DNA of 64,000 nucleotides from positions 124,001 to 188,000 of the forward strand of contig NZ_CP014475.1 in NCBI RefSeq assembly GCF_001583415.1. Direction: 5' to 3'. This document shows, piece after piece, positions 36,307 through 44,635 of this stretch. The stretch is from Mycolicibacterium phlei (GTDB lineage Bacteria > Actinomycetota > Actinomycetes > Mycobacteriales > Mycobacteriaceae). The translations under genes and the position numbers were made by a program. The notes under the pieces were generated by a model that made no database searches, had not been told where the DNA came from, and saw only the letters and a list, made by a program, of their open reading frames with translations. Every line of letters begins with the position of its first letter. Position 1 is the first letter of the stretch.

Positions 36307-37776
36307 ATGACCGATCACCTGGACGTCGTCATCGTGGGAGCCGGCATCTCCGGCATCAGTGCGGCCTGGCATCTGCAGGACCGCTGCCCCGGTAAGAGCT
36401 ACGCGATCCTGGAGCGCCGCGAGAACCTCGGCGGCACCTGGGACCTGTTCAAGTACCCGGGCATCCGCTCGGACTCCGACATGTTCACCCTCGGCTTCCG
36501 GTTCAAGCCGTGGACCTCAGAGAAGTCGATCGCCGACGGCCCGTCGATCAAGGCCTACCTGGAGGAGACGGCCCGGGAGTTCGGCATCGACAAGCACATC
36601 CGCTACCGGCACCGGGTGCTGTCCGCCGACTGGTCCGACGCCGACAACCGCTGGACGCTCAAGGTCGACTGCGACGGCGAGGAGATCGAGCTCACCGCGT
36701 CGTTCCTGTTCGCCGCCAGCGGCTACTACAACTACGACGAGGGCTACACCCCCGAGTTCGTTGGTCGCGACGACTTCGAGGGCACCATCGTGCACCCGCA
36801 GCACTGGCCCGAGGACCTGGACTACCAGGGCAAGCGGATCGTCGTCATCGGCAGCGGCGCCACCGCGGTCACGCTGCTGCCCGCGCTGGCTAACTCCGGC
36901 GCAGGCCACGTCACGATGCTGCAGCGCTCGCCGACCTACATCGGTGCGCTGCCCGACGTCGACCCGTTCGCCGCGCGCACCAAGAAGGCGCTGCCCGAGA
37001 AGGCGGCCTACGTGGTGAACCGGTGGAAGAGCATCGTCTTCCAGTCCGCGCAGTACCAGATCAGCCGCAGGTTCCCGAAGTTCATGCGCAAGCAGCTGAT
37101 GACGATGGCGCAGCGCCGGCTGCCCGAGGGCTTCGACGTGCAGAAGCACTTCGGGCCGCGGTACAACCCGTGGGACGAGCGACTCTGCCTGGCGCCCAAC
37201 GGCGATCTGTTCAAGGTGATCCGCCAGGGCAAGGCCGACGTCGTCACCGACACCATCGAGCGGTTCACCAAGACCGGCATCAAGCTCACCTCCGGTGCCG
37301 AGCTGCCCGCCGACATCATCGTCACCGCAACGGGTTTGAACCTGCAGCTGTTCGGCGGGGCGCAGATCATGCGCAACGGCGTGCCGATCAACCTGCACGA
37401 CACCATGGCCTACAAGGGCATGATGCTCACCGACATGCCCAACATGGCGTTCACCGTCGGCTACACCAACGCCTCATGGACGCTCAAGGCCGACCTGGTC
37501 TCGGAGTTCTTCTGCCGGGTGCTCAACCACATGGACGCCCACGGCTACACCACCTTCGAGCCCGAGCATCCCGGTAACAAGGTCGAGGAGCGTCCGCTGC
37601 TGGACTTCACCCCCGGCTACGTGCTGCGCGCGCTGGACTACCTGCCCAAGGCCGGCCACGTCACCCCGTGGCGGCTCAAGCAGAACTACTTCCTCGACCT
37701 GCGGCTGATCCGGCACGGCAAGGTCGACGACGAGGGCCTGACGTTCAGCCGCAAGCTCACCCCCGTCAAGGCCTAG
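36307..37776 (+). CDS. ethA: FAD-containing Baeyer-Villiger monooxygenase EthA
   Basis: A 489-residue protein, identical in length to M. tuberculosis EthA, which activates thioamide prodrugs. FAD motif 'DVVIVGAGISGISAAWHLQDRCP' at the N-terminus; NADPH motif 'RIVVIGSGATAVTLLPAL' near residue 180; the BVMO-like fingerprint region 'HPQHWPEDLDY' lies between. 'ATGLNLQLFGGAQ', 'PNMAFTVGYTNASWTLKADLVSEF' and 'TPGYVLRALDYLPKAG' match the EthA C-terminal half. It oxidises ketones and sulfides; the native substrate may be a cell-wall lipid precursor. ATG 36307 lies directly after the EthR operator. Confidence 0.97.
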   Translation: MTDHLDVVIVGAGISGISAAWHLQDRCPGKSYAILERRENLGGTWDLFKYPGIRSDSDMFTLGFRFKPWTSEKSIADGPSIKAYLEETAREFGIDKHIRYRHRVLSADWSDADNRWTLKVDCDGEEIELTASFLFAASGYYNYDEGYTPEFVGRDDFEGTIVHPQHWPEDLDYQGKRIVVIGSGATAVTLLPALANSGAGHVTMLQRSPTYIGALPDVDPFAARTKKALPEKAAYVVNRWKSIVFQSAQYQISRRFPKFMRKQLMTMAQRRLPEGFDVQKHFGPRYNPWDERLCLAPNGDLFKVIRQGKADVVTDTIERFTKTGIKLTSGAELPADIIVTATGLNLQLFGGAQIMRNGVPINLHDTMAYKGMMLTDMPNMAFTVGYTNASWTLKADLVSEFFCRVLNHMDAHGYTTFEPEHPGNKVEERPLLDFTPGYVLRALDYLPKAGHVTPWRLKQNYFLDLRLIRHGKVDDEGLTFSRKLTPVKA

Positions 37777-37786
37777 TTTCTGCCAC

Positions 37787-37848
37787 CGCGAGCAGACACA
37801 GAATCGCCCGGAAGCACCCGATCCGGTGCGATTCTGTGTCTGCTCGCG
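37787..37848. terminator. Very long inverted repeat between convergent ethA and rraA-like genes
   Basis: Perfect 21-base arms: CGCGAGCAGACACAG plus AATCGC (37787-37807) and GCGATT plus CTGTGTCTGCTCGCG (37828-37848), with an inner CCGGA...TCCGG stem. It starts 10 bases after the ethA stop and ends 8 bases before the opposite stop. It would act as a bidirectional transcription stop; the GAGCAGACACAGAATCGC-type core looks like a recurring intergenic element of mycobacteria (from memory). Confidence 0.8.
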
Positions 37849-37856
37849 AGTGAGAC

Positions 37857-38336
37857 TCAGGGTTCGATGACGACGATGCCGTCCTCGTCGCTGTGCACGA
37901 TGTGGCCCGGCACGAACATCACACCGCCGAACTCGACCGCGACGTCGCGCTGACCCTCGCCGGTCTTGGTGCTCTTGCGCGGGTTGGTGCCCAGCGCCTT
38001 GATGCCGATGTCGAGGGTGCGCAGCGTGGCCGCGTCGCGGACCGCGCCGTTGACGATGATCCCGGCCCAGCCGTTGGTCACACCGAGGCCGGCGATCACG
38101 TCGCCGACGAGCGCGGTGTGCAGCGACCCGTCGCCGTCGATCACCAGGACTCCGCCGTTACCTGGTTGGGAGAGAACCGATTTCAGCAGTGCGTTGTCCT
38201 GGAAACACTTGACCGTGGTGATGGGCCCGGCGAACTGCGTGCGGGCGCCGAACTGGCGGAACTGAAGGTCACAGCTGCGGACGTCGGGACCGATCTCGTC
38301 GACCAGATCCGCGGTGGGGCGGGGCTCGATACTCAC
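37857..38336 (-). CDS. RraA-like protein (annotated MenG/Rv3853 in M. tuberculosis)
   Basis: A 159-residue protein from GTG 38336 with the RraA fold: '[99 protein letters not shown]'. RraA inhibits RNase E in E. coli and relatives are aldolases; the old label demethylmenaquinone methyltransferase is not supported by any SAM motif. The start overlaps the stop of the MerR gene (GTGA), forming an operon. Confidence 0.92.
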   Translation of the reverse strand: MSIEPRPTADLVDEIGPDVRSCDLQFRQFGARTQFAGPITTVKCFQDNALLKSVLSQPGNGGVLVIDGDGSLHTALVGDVIAGLGVTNGWAGIIVNGAVRDAATLRTLDIGIKALGTNPRKSTKTGEGQRDVAVEFGGVMFVPGHIVHSDEDGIVVIEP

Positions 38337-39085
38337 CGGTCGATGGTAGCCACGACGATGTCGTGCACGAACCGGGCCAGCCCCGGCTCGGCGTCGTCGT
38401 AGTAGCGGGTGAACCGCTCGTCGGCCAGATACATCTCCACCAGGCACCGGTGCATGGCGTCGTCGCAGTCGTAGAACCGCTCGATCGCCGCCCGGTGCCT
38501 GGCGGCCAGCGCGTCGGCCTCCGCCGAGCCCGGTGCCACACCGCGACGTTTCGCGTCGGCCAGCGCGGCCAGCAGCGCGTCGTTCTCGGCCTTGATCGCG
38601 ACCCAGTCCTGCCTGCCCAGCCGGGCGGCCCGCTCCCGCGACTGTGCCCAGGCGTCGGTGTGGCCCCAGCGCGCCGCGGCCTCGTCGGCGTACTCCTCGC
38701 CGAACACCGTCGTCCCGAAGATCTCCACCTGCTCCTCGGCGGTCAGCCGGATCCCGCTGCGGTGCGCGCTCATGAGTTCCTTCACTGCCTTGATCGTGTG
38801 CTGTAGCCGGTCGGCCTGCTCCAGCAACAGCGCGTGCTGTCGCTTCAGGTGCCCGAGCACATCGGGGTCGCCGTCGAGGATCGTGCGGATCCGCTCGAGC
38901 GGCAGGCCGGCCGATCGGTACACCAGCACCAGGTGCAGCCGTTCGATATCGGCGTCGGTGTAGCCGCGGTAGCCCGCGGGGGTGCGGACGCTGGGCACCA
39001 CCAGACCGATGTGGTCGTAGTGGTGCAGCGTGCGCACCGACACCCCGGTCAGGGCGGCCACCGCGCCGACGGTCCTGGCGTCCAT
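38333..39085 (-). CDS. MerR family regulator with TipAS antibiotic-recognition domain
   Basis: A 250-residue protein. N-terminal MerR HTH '[68 protein letters not shown]', a coiled coil to about residue 110, and a C-terminal TipAS-like domain ('[53 protein letters not shown]', '[50 protein letters not shown]'). TipAS binds thiopeptides and other hydrophobic ligands. The promoter at 39092-39122 shows the MerR 19-base spacer and appears to start transcription at the ATG. Confidence 0.93.
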   Translation of the reverse strand: MDARTVGAVAALTGVSVRTLHHYDHIGLVVPSVRTPAGYRGYTDADIERLHLVLVYRSAGLPLERIRTILDGDPDVLGHLKRQHALLLEQADRLQHTIKAVKELMSAHRSGIRLTAEEQVEIFGTTVFGEEYADEAAARWGHTDAWAQSRERAARLGRQDWVAIKAENDALLAALADAKRRGVAPGSAEADALAARHRAAIERFYDCDDAMHRCLVEMYLADERFTRYYDDAEPGLARFVHDIVVATIDR

Positions 39086-39091
39086 ACCGCC

Positions 39092-39122
39092 ACTATCGAC
39101 CCTGACGCGGCGTGAGGGTCAA
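39092..39122 (-). promoter_or_regulatory. MerR-type promoter with 19-base spacer and operator dyad
   Basis: On the minus strand TTGACC (-35) and GATAGT (-10) are separated by 19 bases, and the spacer is the dyad GACCCTGACGC-G-GCGTGAGGGTC with one mismatch. This over-long spacer with a central palindrome is the hallmark of MerR-activated promoters. The -10 ends 6 bases before the merR ATG (39085), implying a leaderless autoregulated transcript. Confidence 0.8.
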
Positions 39123-39144
39123 GCGATTTGTGCCGAGACCGACG

Positions 39145-39645
39145 TCAGTCGTGGTCGCGGCGCCGCACGAACAGCACCACCAGGATTGCCAGCACGCCGA
39201 CGGCCACCGCGGCAGCTACCGGCAGCCGCGACGCCTCCGGACCCACCGGCGGGACCGGTTCCGGGCCGGACACCGGGTTGGGGGCGCTGGCCACCGCGGC
39301 CTTGGCCTGAGCTGCGGCTACCTTGGCCGCCTCGACCACCTTCTCGTCGACCGCGGGCACCGGTGCGGGGGCCGGCGCCTGCTCCGGAGCCTTCTTCGCG
39401 GGGGCCTTCTTGACCGCCTTTTTTGCCGGCGCCGCCTTCTTCACCGCCTTCTTGGCGGGGGCCTTTTTCACGGCCTTCTTTGCCGGGGCCTTCTTGGCGG
39501 GCGCCTTCTTGGCGGGCGCCTTCTTCGCGGGCGCCTGCCCGGCGGCGGATGCGCCCTCGGCAGGCGCGGCAGACTGTGGGGTCGACTCGTCCGCCGGGGT
39601 GCTGCCTTGCGGCTGGTCGTCGGGTCGGCCCTGCTGGTCTGCCAT
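39145..39645 (-). CDS. hns: Membrane-anchored Lys/Ala/Pro-repeat nucleoid protein (Rv3852/Hns-like)
   Basis: A 166-residue protein; ATG 39645 is preceded by GAAGGAG, preferred over an upstream in-frame ATG. An acidic/polar N-terminus (1-37) is followed by about 50 residues of AKKAPAKK-type repeats, histone H1-like, then a Pro/Ala stretch and a single C-terminal transmembrane helix (about residues 142-160) ending RRRDHD. The layout equals that of M. tuberculosis Rv3852, which was proposed to bind DNA and tether it to the membrane. It lies upstream of MerR in the minus direction but with its own promoter space. Confidence 0.9.
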   Translation of the reverse strand: MADQQGRPDDQPQGSTPADESTPQSAAPAEGASAAGQAPAKKAPAKKAPAKKAPAKKAVKKAPAKKAVKKAAPAKKAVKKAPAKKAPEQAPAPAPVPAVDEKVVEAAKVAAAQAKAAVASAPNPVSGPEPVPPVGPEASRLPVAAAVAVGVLAILVVLFVRRRDHD

Positions 39646-39723
39646 GGGCTGCTCCTTCGCAGTCTCGCGTCCGCGCCGGTTACGGCTCTGAGTCGGGTCC
39701 ATCATGCCAGGCGGATCCCACCG

Positions 39724-40650
39724 CTAGCCGGTGACGGCCAGTCCCGCGGCCAGCACCAGCACGACGATCATCAGCCCGGTCTCCACCCGGGCCCGCGTCC
39801 GAGACACCACCGCGGACGCCCGGTGCGACCGCGCCGCCGGCACCCACACCGATCGGTTACGCCAGCCCAGCACCACCAGCACCACGGTCAGCGCGACCTT
39901 GGCCGACAGCAGCCGCCCGTACCCGGTGTTGAACAGCCCGGCGGGCAGGTCCTCGACCGCCCCGAGGGCGCCGACCACACCGCCGGCCAGCAGCACGACC
40001 ACGCACCCCAGCGCGAGCTGGGAGAACCGCGGCAGCAGCCGCGCCCACTGACCGCGGTGCTCGACGGTCAGCACCAGCCCCGCCAGCACCCCGCACCACA
40101 GCGCGGCCGCCAGCGTGTGCAGCGTGACCGCCAGCCCGCCGCTGGTGCTGGCCGAGAAATGCCCGGTCAGCTGGCGCGCGGCGACGCCCACCGCGGCGGC
40201 ACCGGCCAGCGCGACGGTGACCGCGGGGGTGCGGGGTGCGACGAGCGCGGTCGCGCACACCACGGCCGCGACGACGACGGCGAGCGCGCCGGCCCGCCCC
40301 GGCGCGGTGGCGGTCGCGAACTCCACGGCCGTGCCCACGTCGAGCGCCCCCAACGACGACGCGGCGGCCTGCGCCGCCGACATCAGCAGCCGCAGCAGCT
40401 CCGCCAGCAGCCACACCGCCGACGCCGCCGCCAGCGGCGCGCGGGTGCGGGCCACCAGTTCGTCGCGGTGGCGCGAGTCGTCGAGCAGCGGGACCACCGC
40501 CAGGCCGAGCGTGAGGACGGCCGCGCCGTCGGCGACGACGCGGATGCCGGTCTGCCCGGCCGAGCCGTCCGGGTACGCCAGCGCCCACGTCAGCACCACC
40601 GCGGCGGCGGCCACCAGCGCACCGGGCAACGCGGTGGAGCGCAGGTTCAT
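39724..40650 (-). CDS. CopD-like copper resistance membrane protein
   Basis: A 308-residue protein with eight predicted transmembrane helices; ATG 40650 overlaps the CopC stop (ATGA). 'GHFSASTSGGLAVTLHTLAAALWCGVLAGLVL' and 'FNTGYGRLLSAKVALTVVLVVLGWRNR' are the conserved His/Trp- and YGRLLxxK-containing segments of the CopD superfamily (also in YcnJ). It is proposed to move copper across the membrane with CopC. The operon order is small membrane protein, CopC, CopD on the minus strand. Confidence 0.88.
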   Translation of the reverse strand: MNLRSTALPGALVAAAAVVLTWALAYPDGSAGQTGIRVVADGAAVLTLGLAVVPLLDDSRHRDELVARTRAPLAAASAVWLLAELLRLLMSAAQAAASSLGALDVGTAVEFATATAPGRAGALAVVVAAVVCATALVAPRTPAVTVALAGAAAVGVAARQLTGHFSASTSGGLAVTLHTLAAALWCGVLAGLVLTVEHRGQWARLLPRFSQLALGCVVVLLAGGVVGALGAVEDLPAGLFNTGYGRLLSAKVALTVVLVVLGWRNRSVWVPAARSHRASAVVSRTRARVETGLMIVVLVLAAGLAVTG

Positions 40651-41252
40651 CCGCGCCGCCGCACCGCCCACACCGCGGCCGCCGCGACCACGACGACGGC
40701 GCCGACGTAGAACGGCCACACCGGGATCCCGTCCCCGGCGGCGTCGGTGGCCGGTGCCGCGGGGCTCTCGGCGGGCGCGTCGTCGGGCGCCGCCGTCACC
40801 GCGGGACCGGGGCTGCCGCCGCCGGGCACCGTCATCCGGAACGACCACGACCCGTTGAGAACGTGCCCGTCGGCCGAGGTGACCCGGTAGTTGACGGTGT
40901 AGTCGCCGGCCGGGCCGAGCTGCCGCACCGCGACGCTGAGCACGGGGCCGTCGACCAGCACCTCACCGGTCTGCCACAGGTTGCCGTCGGGACCCACCAC
41001 GGTCATCGCGGCGAACTCCTTCTGCAGCGGTTCGTTGAAGGTGGCCGACACCCGCGCCGGGCTTTCGGTCAGCTCGCTGCTCTCCGCCGGGTCCTCGCTG
41101 ATGCGCGTCGCGTGCGCGCCCGCCGGGCCGGCGCCGGCGATCGCGCCGGTCAGCAGAACCAGAGTCGAGACAGCGCTCAGGACAAGGGTTTTGAAAAACA
41201 GGGTTTGGAAAAACAGATGGGCGCGTGACGGCACCCGCAGAACAGTGGTCAT
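40647..41252 (-). CDS. CopC domain copper-binding protein, membrane-anchored
   Basis: A 201-residue protein. A signal segment ends at 'AGAHATRISEDPAESSELTESP', where the His at the mature N-terminus is the first Cu(II) ligand of CopC. 'NYRVTSADGHVLNGSWSFRM' supplies the second conserved DGH ligand set. A Pro/Ala linker and a C-terminal helix ('VWPFYVGAVVVVAAAAVWAVRRRG') anchor it outside the membrane. It binds copper in the envelope and is coupled to the CopD gene by ATGA overlap. Confidence 0.92.
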   Translation of the reverse strand: MTTVLRVPSRAHLFFQTLFFKTLVLSAVSTLVLLTGAIAGAGPAGAHATRISEDPAESSELTESPARVSATFNEPLQKEFAAMTVVGPDGNLWQTGEVLVDGPVLSVAVRQLGPAGDYTVNYRVTSADGHVLNGSWSFRMTVPGGGSPGPAVTAAPDDAPAESPAAPATDAAGDGIPVWPFYVGAVVVVAAAAVWAVRRRG

Positions 41253-41282
41253 CGAAGTCTTTCTCGAATCGGTCGGAAACGG

Positions 41283-41792
41283 TCAGGCGACGGCGACGGC
41301 CGGGGGACCGCGATGTGAGACCGACGAGGCGAGCAACAGCGCCGAGCGCAGCGGATGACGGGCGGGCGGCGCCAGGCGGGCCGGGCCCGCCGGGACGGGT
41401 GCGCACACCACCCGCACCGCGGCGCGCACCGCGCGGGTCACCGCCCGGCACAACCGGTCACCGGCCGCGATCAGCGTCGCACCCAGCAGGATCGCGGTCA
41501 GGTGCGCGAGCAGCACGACCTCGGGACTCGGCGTGCCCGCGTGCACATGACCGGCGCTGAGCAGGAGGTGCCCGGCGAGCTGCCCCGCCGCCAGCAGCCC
41601 GAGCAGGGCCGGAAGTTCACCCGCGCGGGGCAGGGTGGCGCCGACCGCCCCGACACCCGTCGCGAGCACGGCCAGCAGGGCCAGCGCGGCGCCGCTCGGC
41701 AGGCCCGCACCGTGCGCGGCCAGGGTCAGGGTGGCCGTCAGCAGCCCCGTGGCCGCACCGCGGAGGCGGGCTGCGGGGCGCGACGGTGTCAT
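41283..41792 (-). CDS. Small integral membrane protein of the CopC-CopD cluster
   Basis: A 169-residue Ala/Leu-rich protein with four or five hydrophobic segments and a His-containing loop 'LLSAGHVHAGTPSPEVVLLAHLTAILLGATLI'. The His-x-His and nearby His residues could bind copper. It lies 30 bases upstream of copC on the same strand and 12 bases downstream of the Rv3850-like gene, so all four may be cotranscribed. No named family is recognised; role in copper handling is inferred from context. Confidence 0.75.
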   Translation of the reverse strand: MTPSRPAARLRGAATGLLTATLTLAAHGAGLPSGAALALLAVLATGVGAVGATLPRAGELPALLGLLAAGQLAGHLLLSAGHVHAGTPSPEVVLLAHLTAILLGATLIAAGDRLCRAVTRAVRAAVRVVCAPVPAGPARLAPPARHPLRSALLLASSVSHRGPPAVAVA

Positions 41793-41804
41793 GTCAGCTC
41801 GGTC

Positions 41805-42461
41805 TCAGCTCAGGCCGAGACGGGCCATCAGGTCGGCGTCGATGGCGTCGAGTTCGCGTTCGATGGCGGAGTGCGCGGACCGGCGCCGCGACGGCGGCAT
41901 GTGCTCGGCGGCGGTCACGGCGGCCGACAGCTCGCCGAGCCGGTCGGTCATCGCCGCGACGAACTGCTTGGTCTCGGCGTCCTTGGGCTTCTTCTCGGTC
42001 ACCACGCGCAGCGACTGCTCGAGCCCGGCGATGCGCGCCGACAGCGCCCCGCCGTAGCCGTTGTACTGGCCCAGCTGGCTCAGCGGCACACCCAGCTGAT
42101 CGGCGCGGCGCTGGTCGAGATACCCGCGCGCCGACATCGCGGCGCGGTAGGCGACCGGGACGACCACCGGGGCCAGCAGCCGGGTCACGGTGAGCGCCCG
42201 GCGAATGCGGGTGGGGGACAACAGCTTCCCGTCGCGGGCCGCCTTCAGCTGGGTCTGGGCCACCTTCAGGGCCGCCTTGTCGCTCTCGCGCTGGGCCCGC
42301 AGCTGCGCCTTGAGCGCCCTGGCCTCGGCACGTTCGGTCGACTTGATGCGCCGAGCCTCGTTCTTGGCGGCGAGCTTGGCCTCCATCTTCGCCTTCGCCT
42401 TGAGGGCGCGGGCTTCGGCCCGACGGGTGGCACGGGTCTTGCGTGGCTTGAACAAGCTCAT
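41805..42461 (-). CDS. Conserved mycobacterial protein (Rv3850 orthologue, DUF6474-type)
   Basis: A 218-residue protein, identical in length to Rv3850. Residues 1-80 are a highly basic coiled coil rich in A, K, R and E ('RRAEARALKAKAKMEAKLAAKNEARRIK'), then a hydrophobic segment 'RALTVTRLLAPVVVPVAYRAAM' near residue 95, and a helical C-terminal half with conserved 'RRADQLGVPLSQLGQYNGYGGALSARI'. Function unknown. It is upstream of the copper cluster with a 12-base gap. Confidence 0.88.
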   Translation of the reverse strand: MSLFKPRKTRATRRAEARALKAKAKMEAKLAAKNEARRIKSTERAEARALKAQLRAQRESDKAALKVAQTQLKAARDGKLLSPTRIRRALTVTRLLAPVVVPVAYRAAMSARGYLDQRRADQLGVPLSQLGQYNGYGGALSARIAGLEQSLRVVTEKKPKDAETKQFVAAMTDRLGELSAAVTAAEHMPPSRRRSAHSAIERELDAIDADLMARLGLS

Positions 42462-42889
42462 CCCGGCTGCCTCCCGGTCTCTCTCTTCATCGCTGACGTC
42501 ATGGTTTTGCAGCACAACACTAGCGGGAGGTTTGGATCGGGACTGATCGGGTGACTGCCTCTGTATGAAATTCCGCCCGGGTGGTGGGGTGGCCGGCGAG
42601 CCGGGTTCCGCGCCGTCGTCGGCAAACCCGGCGCGCGTGCCGCCGAACGTGTTCGGCAATGCCCGGCCGGTTTGCGCCCGGCCCGGGATTGCGCAGCTTG
42701 CCGGGGTGGCGCCAGCCGCGGCGGCGGGCCTGCCGGGACCGGCCGCAGCCGGCGTTGCGGTGGGGTCCCGGCAAGCCGAAGCGGGGCGCGGGGTGCACAC
42801 TATCGGCACGCGGTTCGTGAAGTGACAACGAAACTGCCCGCTCGCCCGGCGGACAGCGCATAGTGGACTTTGGTCGAAAGGGGACACAC
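42462..42889. other. 428-base intergenic region, no supported gene
   Basis: Divergent region between the Rv3850-like gene and the ImmA/IrrE-like gene. It holds a perfect dyad GCCGAAC-GT-GTTCGGC at 42642-42657. An 86-codon plus-strand frame from 42565 has no ribosome site and an unremarkable Pro/Ala composition, so I leave it out. The last 30 bases contain the AAAGGGG ribosome site for the gene at 42890. Confidence 0.5.
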
Positions 42890-43381
42890 ATGCCAGCCAG
42901 CCGCCGCGTCACCCGCGCGGTCGGTGCCGTGCTCGACCTGGCACCGCGGCACGGGGAGGTATCGCTGACCCGGCTCGTCGAAGCCGTCAGCGAGGATCGC
43001 AACCGTCCTATCGAACTGAAGATGGCCGACCTGCCGCCCGGCGTGTGCGGGCAGTGGCGCCAGTACGCCGACCGGGACGTGTTCGTCATCCAGAAGGGAC
43101 TGCCGGCCTGGGACCGCACCCTGGCCCACGAGCTCGGCCATCTGGTGCTCGGCCACGAGGGCATGCCGGTGGTGCAGGCCGCCCTGGAGAGCACCGAGTT
43201 CGCCAGCTCGGACCTGATCGGCTACATGCTCAACCAGCGCACCGGCTGCATGGGCCCGGCCGGTGAGGACGCCGAACAGGAGGCCGAGGACTTCGCGGCC
43301 CTGCTGCTCTACCGGCTCGGCCGGTTGCCGTCGGACCGGTCGTCGATCGTGCAGGTCCGGCTCGGAGAGGCGTTTGGTTGA
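42890..43381 (+). CDS. ImmA/IrrE-like zinc metalloprotease
   Basis: A 163-residue protein from ATG 42890 (AAAGGGG site). The zinc motif 'TLAHELGHLVLGHEG' (HExxH) sits near residue 80, with downstream 'EDAEQEAEDFAALLLY' supplying the third acidic ligand, as in ImmA/IrrE peptidases. These cleave helix-turn-helix repressors or act as sensors. It is coupled by a TTGA overlap to a membrane protein, and the HTH protein EspR is encoded just beyond, on the other strand. Confidence 0.88.
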   Translation: MPASRRVTRAVGAVLDLAPRHGEVSLTRLVEAVSEDRNRPIELKMADLPPGVCGQWRQYADRDVFVIQKGLPAWDRTLAHELGHLVLGHEGMPVVQAALESTEFASSDLIGYMLNQRTGCMGPAGEDAEQEAEDFAALLLYRLGRLPSDRSSIVQVRLGEAFG

Positions 43382-44529
43382 TCGTCTGGGTCATCGCCGG
43401 TCTGCTCGGACTGGCGACCGGCCTGCGGATCGGGTGGGCCCTCGTCAACAAGCAGTCCCTGGTGAGCACCGCGATGATCGTCGCGCTGGGCAGCCTGGGC
43501 CTGGTCGCCGCGCTGAACTGGCACCCGCTGACGCTGCTGCTCGACAACCTGCTGCGGTACCCCAACATCTCGATGGCGTTCACCCAGCTGGCGCTGGTCG
43601 GCTGCGCCGCGGGCAGCTGCGTGATGATCACCGCCGTCTCCTCGGTTCGCAAGCCGGCCACCATCCGCAAGATCGCGATCGCGCAGTACAGCGTTGCCGG
43701 GGCCATCGCGGTGATCAGCATGGTCGCGTTCTTCACCGCCGAGCGGCTACCGGAGATGACGCCCGAGGAGTACCTGCGCCGCACGCTCAACAACAGCGGT
43801 AACACGCTGCCCTGGCTGCTGCCGCTGCTCTACATCCTGCTGGCGCTGTCGCTGGTGTCCTGGGCGGGGCTGCGGTACTCCAACCGCAGCCGCCGGGGCC
43901 GGGCGCTGTTCGTGTTCACGATCGGCATCACGCTGATCGCCGCCGTGCTGGCGGCGTTCCTGCTGCGCGCGGTGGGCACCCAGGGGCCGGTGACGGTGGG
44001 CGCCGCCGCCACGCTGCTGGGCTGTGCGATGGCGGTCGTCGCGCTCGGCTCGCTGCTGCCCAGCATCGAGGACTACTTCGGGGCGCGCCGGGAGATGCGG
44101 ATCATTCAGCCGATCCTCGACGAGCTGGGCCGCCGCCATCCCGACATCGGGATCGGGGTGCGCCCGCGCGGCCCGCTGGTGTTCCGGGTGGCCGAGCGGA
44201 TGTCGCTGATCTCCGACGCACTGTTCCTGGAGGCGACCGCCGCGAAACTGCGGGTCAACCACGTCGGGTCCGGCGAGGAGGAACTCGAGGACCTGGACGG
44301 GACCGAACTGGAGGCTCCGCCGGTACCGCCCCGGGAACAGGCCCGCGCCATCGCCGAGTGGATCTACGGGGGCTCGGACTCCGCTCCGGAGACCCTCGCG
44401 GCGGAGTTCCCGGGCGTGAACTGGTTGCGCCAGCCCAGCGGCTACTCGGACCGGGAGTGGATCCTGGAGATCGCCGACCAGTACCGACGACTGGCCCGCC
44501 GCGAAGTCGCGACGGGCCAGTCGGTCTAG
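43378..44529 (+). CDS. MAB_1171c-type membrane protein (DUF6545-like)
   Basis: A 383-residue protein; TTG 43378 overlaps the preceding stop. Seven hydrophobic segments occupy residues 1-235, followed by a cytoplasmic domain of about 145 residues ('REMRIIQPILDELGRRHPDIGIGVRPRGPLVFRVAERMSLISDALFLEA', 'EQARAIAEWIYGG'). In actinobacteria this architecture repeatedly follows ImmA/IrrE-type genes, and the pair with an HTH protein may form a signalling module. The name is from family memory; no biochemical role is known to me. Confidence 0.8.
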   Translation: MIVWVIAGLLGLATGLRIGWALVNKQSLVSTAMIVALGSLGLVAALNWHPLTLLLDNLLRYPNISMAFTQLALVGCAAGSCVMITAVSSVRKPATIRKIAIAQYSVAGAIAVISMVAFFTAERLPEMTPEEYLRRTLNNSGNTLPWLLPLLYILLALSLVSWAGLRYSNRSRRGRALFVFTIGITLIAAVLAAFLLRAVGTQGPVTVGAAATLLGCAMAVVALGSLLPSIEDYFGARREMRIIQPILDELGRRHPDIGIGVRPRGPLVFRVAERMSLISDALFLEATAAKLRVNHVGSGEEELEDLDGTELEAPPVPPREQARAIAEWIYGGSDSAPETLAAEFPGVNWLRQPSGYSDREWILEIADQYRRLARREVATGQSV

Positions 44530-44585
44530 ATCAGATTTTCAGGACGCTGCTGCACACCGGTATTGCAGACCGGCACCGCCTGAAT

Positions 44586-44621
44586 CCGGCCCGACTTCGC
44601 CGGGGCGGCGGCGCGGGCCGG
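44586..44621. terminator. GC hairpin between convergent DUF6545-like gene and espR
   Basis: CCGGCCCG (44586-44593) pairs with CGGGCCGG (44614-44621) around a GC-rich 20-base loop, in the 106-base gap between two convergent stops. It lacks a T tract; a bidirectional terminator role is likely but unproven. Confidence 0.5.
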
Positions 44622-44635
44622 GTCAGGCGAACGTG

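Noticed and set aside
37857..38336. MenG methyltransferase function for the RraA-like gene
   Set aside because: No SAM-binding motif is present; the sequence is of the RraA fold and the MenG name is a legacy label.
42642..42657. LexA-like box GCCGAACGTGTTCGGC
   Set aside because: The GAAC/GTTC halves are separated by two bases instead of four, so it does not fit the mycobacterial SOS box.
42565..42825. 86-codon frame in the Rv3850-ImmA gap
   Set aside because: No ribosome site, Pro/Ala-rich GC-driven sequence and no recognisable pattern.
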